Part shown: positions 1-5,269 of the stretch, in pieces
Numbering within the stretch: the first letter of the stretch is position 1
How the letters are laid out: every line of letters begins with the position of its first letter
Source of the DNA: Actinomycetota bacterium
GTDB lineage: Bacteria; Actinomycetota; Actinomycetes; S36-B12; UBA5976
Length of the DNA: 5,269 bases
Direction: 5' to 3'
NCBI GenBank assembly: GCA_947476765.1
Contig: CANJRK010000072.1
Coordinates: forward strand, 1 to 5,269
Translations under genes and position numbers: made by a program
Notes under the pieces: generated by a model
The model's database searches: none
The model's input: the letters and a program-made list of their open reading frames with translations, nothing else
Told to the model about the DNA's origin: nothing

Positions 1-519
1 GAGTCACGATGGTCATTCCTTTGGATCATTGATGCCCCAATGTTTGAAAGAACTGATGATGGTGGCTGGACTGCTGTCCACCACCCGTTCACTTCACCAA
101 ATTCCGAGTGGGTAGATTGCTTCGAAGAAGCACCGGACAAGGCATTGGCCTGGGCATACGACATTGTCTGTAACGGCAATGAAATAGGTGGCGGTTCGAT
201 TCGTATTCATCGCAGCGATGTCCAAGAACGAGTTTTTAGCCTGCTTGGTCTTAGTGATGAAGAGGCGCGAGAAAAATTTGGATTCCTACTAGATGCTTTT
301 GCCTACGGACCACCACCTCATGGCGGAATTGCATTTGGTTGGGATCGAATTTGCATGTTGCTTTCGGGCGCCACAAGTTTGCGGGATGTGATTGCGTTCC
401 CTAAGACGGGAGCGGGCTTTGATCCACTAACAAGTGCGCCAACTCCAATTACCGATCAACAGCGACTTGAGGCTGGGATCGATGCCGATCCGTATGCCCA
501 AGACGCCAGCGATGACTGA
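1..519 (+). CDS. aspS: Aspartyl-tRNA synthetase, C-terminal part (5' truncated by window edge)
   Basis: Class II aminoacyl-tRNA synthetase that charges tRNA with aspartate in the cytoplasm. The reading frame is open from base 1, so the gene continues upstream; the 172 visible residues are roughly the last third of a bacterial-type AspRS (usually about 590 residues). Hallmarks visible in order are a WIIDAPMFE segment, the bacterial HHPFTSP block (bases ~91-111), [13 protein letters not shown] in the catalytic core, and class II motif 3 as GIAFGWDRI with its ATP-contacting Arg at bases 346-348. It is followed by the family's IAFPKT...[10 protein letters not shown] tail. The stop is TGA at 517-519 and overlaps the rarA start. 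In many actinobacteria this enzyme is non-discriminating and also makes Asp-tRNA(Asn) for GatCAB. The visible part does not settle that, because the anticodon-binding domain lies outside the window. No frameshift or missing core residue is seen. Confidence 0.97.
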   Translation, partial: ESRWSFLWIIDAPMFERTDDGGWTAVHHPFTSPNSEWVDCFEEAPDKALAWAYDIVCNGNEIGGGSIRIHRSDVQERVFSLLGLSDEEAREKFGFLLDAFAYGPPPHGGIAFGWDRICMLLSGATSLRDVIAFPKTGAGFDPLTSAPTPITDQQRLEAGIDADPYAQDASDD

Positions 520-1831
520 CTCGTTATTTGATCAAGACAGTGGCGGATCACCGCTTGCAGTAAGAATGCGTCCGCGAACTTTGGATGAATTCGTCGGACA
601 ACGTCGCGCAATTGCACAAGGCAGCCCGCTTCACAAGTTGCTGCAGCCAGGTGACACCGACACAAAGTCATCAGTAATTCTTTGGGGACCTCCAGGAACT
701 GGAAAGACCACGCTGGCGCAATTAATAGCACGGGCAGGTTCGGCAAAGTTTATGGAACTGTCAGCGATCAATGCGGGTGTAAAAGACGTTCGCGACGTAA
801 TTTCGGCCGCCCAGGACAACAAGTCGCTTTACGGAGTTTCAACCGTACTATTCGTCGATGAAGTTCATAGGTTTAATAAGACTCAACAAGATGCACTTTT
901 GCCCGGCGTGGAGAATGGTTGGGTAACGCTAATTGCGGCCACGACTGAGAATCCATCTTTTTCGGTTATAGCGCCATTAATGTCGAGATCGTTACTGGTA
1001 ACTCTGTCGCAGTTAGACGACACAGACATCATGAGCGTTATTTCTAAAGCCATCGTTGACCCGCGTGGCCTCAATGGGTCAGTAACACTTAACCAAGAGG
1101 CAACTGAAATGTTGACCCGATTAGCTGGTGGCGATGCCCGTAGAGCTCTGACGGTTTTGGAAGCTGCAGCCGGTGTCGCGTTAAGTAATTCGCATAGCGA
1201 GATCAACGTTGATGATATTTCGGCCGCAAGTGATCACAATGTCGTTCGCTATGACAAGGCAGGCGATCAGCACTATGACATCATTAGCGCGTTCATCAAA
1301 TCAATTCGTGGTTCTGATCCCGATGCAGCTTTGCACTATTTAGCTCGCATGCTAGAGGCTGGCGAAGACCCAAGATTTATCGCCCGGCGTTTAATGATCA
1401 GCGCAAGTGAGGATATTGGGCTTGCGGATAATTCAATGTTGCAACTCGCGGTTGCGGCGGCCCAGACTGTCGCACTAATTGGGATGCCCGAGGCACGCAT
1501 AACTCTTTCGCAGGTGACAATTGCATTGGCTTTAGCACCTAAATCCAACAGCGCCTATTTAGCTATCGATCACGCAATTGCCGACGTCAGAAGTGGTGAT
1601 ATCGGAATAGTGCCCGCGCCGCTTCGAGATTCGCACTACGCCCGAGCTGGCGACTTGGGACATGGAATTGGATATGAATATCCTCACGATGCACCTGGGG
1701 GAATAGTCGCAGCACAATACTTGCCAGATGCCCTACGTACTGCCAACTATTACCTACCAACGGATCGTGGTGCAGAGGCTGGCGTGAGTGTGTTGTGGCG
1801 AAAAATTCGCACCTTGTTGGGTCGGGATTAA
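512..1831 (+). CDS. rarA: RarA/MgsA-family AAA+ ATPase (replication-associated recombination protein A)
   Basis: Cytoplasmic AAA+ ATPase related to clamp loaders and eukaryotic WRNIP1; the family acts at stalled replication forks and interacts with SSB. From ATG 512 the protein is 439 residues, the usual size (E. coli about 447). Visible motifs are Walker A GPPGTGKT (59-66), Walker [11 protein letters not shown] (112-121), sensor 1 IAATTENP (141-148), arginine finger in MSRS (Arg159) and sensor 2 GGDARRAL (206-213). The C-terminal clamp-loader-like tetramerisation region follows, with [10 protein letters not shown] (247-256), [11 protein letters not shown] (296-306) and [10 protein letters not shown] (384-393). 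Start choice: ATG 512 gives the MTDSLFD-type N-terminus expected of the family and overlaps the aspS stop by 8 bases, but no Shine-Dalgarno precedes it. In-frame ATG 482 has GAGG at 469-472 with a 9-base spacer and would add 10 residues. ATG 434 is much less likely because it lies deep inside aspS. Function is certain at family level; the exact start is not. Confidence 0.95.
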   Translation: MTDSLFDQDSGGSPLAVRMRPRTLDEFVGQRRAIAQGSPLHKLLQPGDTDTKSSVILWGPPGTGKTTLAQLIARAGSAKFMELSAINAGVKDVRDVISAAQDNKSLYGVSTVLFVDEVHRFNKTQQDALLPGVENGWVTLIAATTENPSFSVIAPLMSRSLLVTLSQLDDTDIMSVISKAIVDPRGLNGSVTLNQEATEMLTRLAGGDARRALTVLEAAAGVALSNSHSEINVDDISAASDHNVVRYDKAGDQHYDIISAFIKSIRGSDPDAALHYLARMLEAGEDPRFIARRLMISASEDIGLADNSMLQLAVAAAQTVALIGMPEARITLSQVTIALALAPKSNSAYLAIDHAIADVRSGDIGIVPAPLRDSHYARAGDLGHGIGYEYPHDAPGGIVAAQYLPDALRTANYYLPTDRGAEAGVSVLWRKIRTLLGRD

Positions 1832-1854
1832 GCCCTTTACGTCATTGTTCGTTA

Positions 1855-1888
1855 GGGTTTAGGGATTACCACTAAATACCCTAAATCC
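1855..1888 (+). repeat. Inverted repeat / stem-loop upstream of alaS
   Basis: The arms GGGTTTAGGG (1855-1864) and CCCTAAATCC (1879-1888) pair over 10 consecutive positions as RNA, with one G-U pair (1857/1886) and a 14-base loop. The inner 7 bp (TTTAGGG/CCCTAAA) are also a perfect DNA inverted repeat. The structure ends 42 bases before the GAGAG ribosome binding site of alaS. The 5' side holds TTAGGG followed by TTTAGGG, so the 3' CCCTAA can pair in two registers, and CTAAA in the loop can also pair with TTTAG. It could be an mRNA leader hairpin or a protein-binding operator; no T-run follows it. The pairing is seen directly; any function is inference. Confidence 0.55.
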
Positions 1889-1930
1889 GTAAGCCCCGTA
1901 AGTCAGTGGAAATTGACCTACTAAAGCAAA

Positions 1931-1935
1931 GAGAG
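1931..1935 (+). promoter_or_regulatory. Ribosome binding site deciding the alaS start
   Basis: The purine run AAAGAGAG (1928-1935) ends 9 bases before GTG 1945. It supports that codon over the upstream in-frame GTG at 1906, which has no comparable purine-rich element before it. TTG 1936 directly abuts the run and is therefore excluded. Confidence 0.65.
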
Positions 1936-1944
1936 TTGATAGCA

Positions 1945-4605
1945 GTGGAATCCGCTGAAATTCGATCGAGATTTTTGAACTATTTCCAGTCCAAAGGTCA
2001 CACGGTCGTGCCTAGCGCCAGTCTCTTGCTCGACGACCCAACTTTGCTTTTTGTTAATGCCGGAATGGTTCCATTCAAACCATATTTTCTAGGTGAAGCT
2101 GCACCACCATATCCACGGGCGGTTTCTGCACAAAAAGTTGTCCGAACTCTAGACATTGAGGAAGTTGGCAAAACAACGCGTCACGCCTCGTTCTTTCAGA
2201 TGTGTGGCAACTTCTCGTTTGGTGACTATTTCAAGAGTGATGCAATCCCTTACGCGTGGGAACTACTCACTTCACCGGTATCAGCTGGTGGTTATGGGTT
2301 CCCCGAAGACAAACTTTGGGTAACGGTTTATTTAGATGACGATGAAAGCGTAGACATTTGGCACAAAGTTGTCGGTGTCCCGATGGAACGCATCCAACGC
2401 CGAGACATGGCAGACAACTACTGGTCAATGGGTGTACCTGGACCATGTGGGCCATGTTCGGAGATTTATTACGATCGTGGTCCTGAACACGGCCGTGAAG
2501 GTGGACCGATTGCAGATGAAACTAGATATCTAGAAGTCTGGAATTTAGTTTTCATGCAATTCGAGCGCGGCGAGGGGCCAGGCAAAGAGAACTTCCCGAT
2601 CCTTGGCGAACTTCCGGCAAAAAGTATCGACACTGGAATGGGCCTAGAACGCATGGCTGCGTTGCTCCAGGGCGTAGACAACATTTATGAAATTGACACT
2701 ACAAAAATCATTTTGGACCGAGCCAGCATATTGAGCGGTCAAAAATACGGTGCGAATCCGAAATCTGATGTGGCACTACGAGTAGTTGCCGATCATGCTC
2801 GCACTTGTGCGTTCTTGATTGCCGATGGCGTATTACCTGGCAATGAAGGTCGTGGATACGTGTTGCGTCGAATTTTGCGACGCGTAGTGCGAAACATGCG
2901 CTTACTAGGTACGCATGAGCCTTCAATGCGCGAATTGATTGCAGCCAGCATCGAGGCCATGGCGCCACAATATCCAGAATTGCTTTCGGAACAGGGTCGC
3001 ATTATGTCAATTGCAGCGGCCGAAGAAGAGTCCTTTTTAAGTACGCTCGAACGCGGTACCTCCATGTTTGATTTGGCAGCTACTGAATTGAAGGCCAGCA
3101 AGTCGAAAGTCTTGAGTGGCGATTCAGCGTTTGCATTACATGACACGTTCGGGTTCCCAATTGACTTGACGCTGGAAATGGCGGCAGAGCAAGGTTTAAG
3201 CGTTGACGAAGCTGGCTTCCGTACCTTGATGCAAGAGCAGCGTTCCCGAGCAAAAGCAGATGCCGTACAGCGCAAAAGTGGTGTGGCGGCAGTTACTGTT
3301 TATCGCGACATCATGGGAAAGTCCGGTGTCACAAAATTCACGGGCTACACCGAAACTCAAACTGAAAGTACCGTCACTGGTTTAGTCGTCGATGGCGTGG
3401 ACGTGCCGAGTGCAAAAGCGGGAGACGAAGTTGAGGTTCTTACTGATCGCACTTCGTTCTACGCAGAAGGTGGCGGCCAGCTTGCTGACCATGGCATCAT
3501 CACACTGGCAGATGGCTCGAAGGTTGAAGTCATCGATGTACAAACTCCAGTTCCTGGGTTATACGTTCACCGGGGCCGGGTTGTTGAAGGTGCATTTGAA
3601 GTTGGTAGCGCAGCATTAACTCAAGTTGATGTGCAGCGACGGCTAGCTATTTCGCGCGCACATACGGCTACCCACATGGTGCATAAAGCATTCCGCGAAG
3701 CATTGGGCGAGACTGCTACGCAGATGGGTTCGGAGAATTCACCGGGCAGATTCCGCTTTGACTTTCCAAGTGCGGGAGCGGTGCCACAATCAGTACTTGC
3801 TGATGTGGAAGCGCGAGTAAATGACGTACTGCTAGATAACCTGTTGGTCACATCTGAATTTATGACGCAGGAACAAGCTCGGGCAACTGGAGCTATGGCA
3901 CTGTTTGGCGAGAAATATGGAGATCAAGTTCGCGTTGTAAGCGTGGGTGATTGGGCGCGTGAATTATGTGGTGGTACACACACTGAACGCTCTGGCCAAC
4001 TTGGCGTGATCACATTCCTGTCCGAAAGTTCAATTGGCGCTGGCGTGCGTCGAGTTGAGGCTTTAGTAGGCGCTGATGCCTATCGTTACTTGGCTAGAGA
4101 GCACCACCTCGTGGGACAGTTAGCCGAAATGACGAAAGTTCGGGCAGAAGAGCTGCCAGATCGCATTGGGAAAATGCTAGAGCGTTTAAAGCAAGCAGAG
4201 AAAGAAATTGCAAAAGCGCGCACTGCAGCACTAACAAGCAACATTTCCGGGTTAGTGGGCGAGTCAGTAAAGATCGGCAATACCCAACTATTCAGGTTCT
4301 CTGCACCTGCTGGAACCGGCGCTGGGGATTTACGCGATCTAGTAACAAATGCCAAGGGCAGCATCACCACAAATAACTTTGTATTAGTGGGTGCCACGAT
4401 CGACGGTGACAAGGTGGCATTCGTTGTCACCACAGATGCCGCCGCTCGGGAGTCGGGCGCGTCCGCATCAGATGTATTAAAGGCCATGATGCCAAGTGTT
4501 GATGGTCGTGGCGGCGGAAGTCCTGAAATGGCCCAAGGTGGCGGTGCAAAAGTTTCTGCTATCGATGATGCGCTGGCCGCGGCTGCTACTGGCTTAGGTA
4601 ACTAA
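1945..4605 (+). CDS. alaS: Alanyl-tRNA synthetase
   Basis: Class II synthetase that charges tRNA(Ala) with alanine and hydrolyses misacylated Ser- or Gly-tRNA(Ala). From GTG 1945 it is 886 residues, full length (E. coli 876). The aminoacylation domain shows VNAGMVPFKPYFLG (37-50), motif 2 region TTRHASFFQMCGNFSFGDYF (77-96), VPGPCGPCSEIYYD (164-177), motif 3 DTGMGLER (229-236) and GRGYVLRRILRR (302-313). The editing domain carries FYAEGGGQ (505-512) and the zinc site: His573, His577 in HTATH and Cys675, His679 in CGGTH. All four sit exactly 9 positions later than in the E. coli enzyme. A charged, probably helical linker (~725-765) leads to the C-Ala domain with GRGGGSPEMAQGGG (854-867). Start choice: GTG 1945 gives MESAEIR, the typical actinobacterial N-terminus, and has a well-placed ribosome binding site. 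The longer form from GTG 1906 adds 13 residues without support. ruvX follows after 2 bases, suggesting co-transcription. All catalytic and editing residues checked are present. Confidence 0.97.
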   Translation: MESAEIRSRFLNYFQSKGHTVVPSASLLLDDPTLLFVNAGMVPFKPYFLGEAAPPYPRAVSAQKVVRTLDIEEVGKTTRHASFFQMCGNFSFGDYFKSDAIPYAWELLTSPVSAGGYGFPEDKLWVTVYLDDDESVDIWHKVVGVPMERIQRRDMADNYWSMGVPGPCGPCSEIYYDRGPEHGREGGPIADETRYLEVWNLVFMQFERGEGPGKENFPILGELPAKSIDTGMGLERMAALLQGVDNIYEIDTTKIILDRASILSGQKYGANPKSDVALRVVADHARTCAFLIADGVLPGNEGRGYVLRRILRRVVRNMRLLGTHEPSMRELIAASIEAMAPQYPELLSEQGRIMSIAAAEEESFLSTLERGTSMFDLAATELKASKSKVLSGDSAFALHDTFGFPIDLTLEMAAEQGLSVDEAGFRTLMQEQRSRAKADAVQRKSGVAAVTVYRDIMGKSGVTKFTGYTETQTESTVTGLVVDGVDVPSAKAGDEVEVLTDRTSFYAEGGGQLADHGIITLADGSKVEVIDVQTPVPGLYVHRGRVVEGAFEVGSAALTQVDVQRRLAISRAHTATHMVHKAFREALGETATQMGSENSPGRFRFDFPSAGAVPQSVLADVEARVNDVLLDNLLVTSEFMTQEQARATGAMALFGEKYGDQVRVVSVGDWARELCGGTHTERSGQLGVITFLSESSIGAGVRRVEALVGADAYRYLAREHHLVGQLAEMTKVRAEELPDRIGKMLERLKQAEKEIAKARTAALTSNISGLVGESVKIGNTQLFRFSAPAGTGAGDLRDLVTNAKGSITTNNFVLVGATIDGDKVAFVVTTDAAARESGASASDVLKAMMPSVDGRGGGSPEMAQGGGAKVSAIDDALAAAATGLGN
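4596..4599 (+). promoter_or_regulatory. Ribosome binding site for the TTG start of ruvX
   Basis: AGGT inside the last codons of alaS (TTAGGTAA, 4594-4601) lies 8 bases before TTG 4608. It supports initiation at this rare start codon. An in-frame stop (TAA 4599-4601) closes off any earlier start for ruvX. Confidence 0.55.
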
Positions 4606-4607
4606 AT

Positions 4608-5075
4608 TTGCAACGCGGGGTTCGGCTAAGTCTGGATGTTGGTTCCGTTCGAATTGGAGTAGCTGCTTGCGATGCGGACGGGCTGATGGCTTATCCCTTA
4701 GCAACGATTGATTATGGATCAGAATCTGTAACAGAAATCCTGGCGCTGATTTTAGAACATCAAGCAATTGCAGTTTACGTAGGTAATCCAGTGAACTTAT
4801 CGGGAGCGACGACACAATCAACGACAGCTGCTGCCGAGTTTGCGACACAACTTGCCCAGGTATTGACTCCAAATGGAATTGCAGTTCGAATGATTGATGA
4901 GCGCCTCAGCACCGTTTCGGCGCAACGCAGCCTTCATGATGCTGGACGCAACTCAAAGAACAGTAAGAGCATTATTGATCAAGCCGCAGCAGTAGTGATT
5001 CTGGAGCACGCACTAGAGTCAGAAAAGCGACAAGGGGATTTTGTCGGACAGATTGTGGAGTCGACTCGTGAGTGA
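4608..5075 (+). CDS. ruvX: RuvX/YqgF-family RNase H-fold protein (putative Holliday junction resolvase / pre-16S rRNA nuclease)
   Basis: Small cytoplasmic protein of 155 residues with the RuvC/RNase H fold. The family is annotated as a Holliday junction resolvase; in E. coli YqgF takes part in 16S rRNA 5'-end maturation, so its role here may be in rRNA processing, recombination or both. The three acidic active-site positions are visible: Asp10 in LDVGSVRIGVA (9-19), Glu98 in IDERLST (96-102) and Asp124 in IIDQAAAVVIL (122-132). The mid-domain loop reads VGNPVNLSG (58-66), where VGLP is commoner. The start must be TTG 4608: a stop sits three codons upstream at 4599, and the next in-frame ATG would remove Asp10 and the first strand. 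It lies 2 bases after alaS and overlaps mltG by 8 bases, so translational coupling on one transcript is likely. Length is normal for the family. Confidence 0.94.
   Translation: MQRGVRLSLDVGSVRIGVAACDADGLMAYPLATIDYGSESVTEILALILEHQAIAVYVGNPVNLSGATTQSTTAAAEFATQLAQVLTPNGIAVRMIDERLSTVSAQRSLHDAGRNSKNSKSIIDQAAAVVILEHALESEKRQGDFVGQIVESTRE
5057..5060 (+). promoter_or_regulatory. Ribosome binding site for the GTG start of mltG
   Basis: GGAG lies 7 bases before GTG 5068, within the 3' end of ruvX. It favours this GTG over the in-frame ATG at 5095, which has only a weak AAG upstream. Confidence 0.7.
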
Positions 5076-5269
5076 TCTAGACAAGCTAAATGCGATGTCA
5101 GAATCTGGGAAATCGCAACGGGACCGGAAGCAACCTAAAAAAGTCTCATTTTCAAAAGTCATCCTCAGTATCGTGATAGTTGTAGCAATTAGTGCGCTGC
5201 TGGTACCCAAATTGATTGACCGCATGTCTGGAGCTCCAGATTTTCCAGGCCCAGGTAGTGGCAGGGTAC
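5068..5269 (+). CDS. mltG: MltG-type endolytic murein transglycosylase, N-terminal fragment (3' truncated by window edge)
   Basis: MltG (YceG-like) proteins are membrane-anchored lytic transglycosylases that cut nascent peptidoglycan glycan strands. Only the first 67 residues are in the window, and the frame is open to the last base. They show a short hydrophilic, basic cytoplasmic tail (1-30, with RDRKQPKK at 18-25), one hydrophobic anchor segment (about 29-46) oriented N-in by the positive charges, then SGAPDFPGPGSG (54-65). That last motif resembles the junction just before the LysM-like region in actinobacterial MltG. The catalytic domain is outside the window. GTG 5068 is chosen because GGAG precedes it by 7 bases and it overlaps the ruvX stop in GTGAGTGA. 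The tail is short compared with the long disordered tails of many actinobacterial homologues. The identification rests on the anchor, this motif and the ruvX-mltG gene order. Confidence 0.85.
   Translation, partial: MSDLDKLNAMSESGKSQRDRKQPKKVSFSKVILSIVIVVAISALLVPKLIDRMSGAPDFPGPGSGRV

Larger units (their letters stand above)
1832..1944. other. Intergenic gap between rarA and alaS; probable alaS leader
   Basis: This is the only substantial non-coding stretch in the window (113 bases). It contains a 10-bp inverted repeat (1855-1864 with 1879-1888), short direct repeats and the alaS ribosome binding site. There is no T-run after the hairpin, so a classical intrinsic terminator for rarA is not supported. 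I could not find a convincing -35/-10 pair, although TAnnnT-like hexamers occur (1853-1858 and 1877-1882). The in-frame GTG at 1906 would convert the last 39 bases into coding sequence, but the homology-based start at 1945 is preferred. It probably acts as the alaS 5' leader or promoter region; this is inferred from position only. Confidence 0.5.

Noticed and set aside
1824..1835. GGGATTAAGCCC at the rarA stop as a possible terminator
   Set aside because: The GGG/CCC arms give only a 3-bp stem and are followed by TTTAC rather than a T-run; too weak to call an intrinsic terminator.
1852..1864. TTAGGGTTTAGGG resembling eukaryotic telomere repeats
   Set aside because: Only two units in a clearly bacterial gene context; better explained as one side of the inverted repeat.
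1836..1882. Possible alaS promoter: TTTACG (1836) or TTGTTC (1845) as -35, with TAGGGA (1860), TAAATA (1873) or TACCCT (1877) as -10
   Set aside because: No combination has both good matches and 16-18-base spacing; at most about half of the -10 consensus positions match.
1832..1944. T-box riboswitch upstream of a synthetase gene
   Set aside because: The gap is too short for a T-box leader, and I see neither a T-box core sequence nor a terminator/antiterminator pair.
2793..3275. 160-codon minus-strand open frame within alaS
   Set aside because: It lies wholly opposite a well-conserved AlaRS coding region, has low-complexity Ser/Ala/Arg-rich composition typical of antisense shadows, and has no recognisable domain.
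4086..4487. 133-codon minus-strand open frame within the 3' part of alaS
   Set aside because: It is antisense to the conserved linker and C-Ala domain of AlaRS; its translation matches no family I recognise and it has no independent context.

Overview
This window is ordinary housekeeping DNA from what looks like an actinobacterium. It holds five collinear plus-strand genes: the 3' end of aspS, then rarA (mgsA), alaS, ruvX (yqgF) and the 5' end of mltG. This order is known from actinobacterial chromosomes, where alaS-ruvX-mltG normally leads into the shikimate genes aroE/aroC. The encoded proteins match actinobacterial forms, for example an AlaRS opening with MESAEIR-type residues and a short basic MltG tail ending in an APDFPGPGSG motif. 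By eye the base composition is near half G+C, with many A/T-ending codons. That is low for Actinobacteria and would fit a streamlined aquatic lineage such as the acI/Nanopelagicales group. The lineage is inference; I cannot run a placement.

Layout: 1-519 is the C-terminal 172 residues of aspartyl-tRNA synthetase. rarA (512-1831) overlaps its stop by 8 bases. A 113-base gap (1832-1944) is the only real non-coding stretch and carries a 10-bp inverted repeat plus short ~9-nt repeats. alaS (1945-4605) is complete and starts at GTG. ruvX (4608-5075) follows after 2 bases and starts at TTG. mltG starts at GTG 5068, overlaps ruvX by 8 bases and runs off the window end.

The genes are functionally mixed: tRNA charging (aspS, alaS), repair and recombination at stalled forks (rarA), a RNase H-fold YqgF/RuvX nuclease-like protein, and a cell-wall lytic transglycosylase. 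The spacing suggests two tightly coupled blocks, aspS-rarA and alaS-ruvX-mltG, separated by the hairpin-bearing gap. I see no mobile element, CRISPR array, tRNA, rRNA, phage or defence gene. I did not find a new biological system here. The points most worth checking are the structured leader of alaS and several start codons that a longest-ORF caller would place wrongly.
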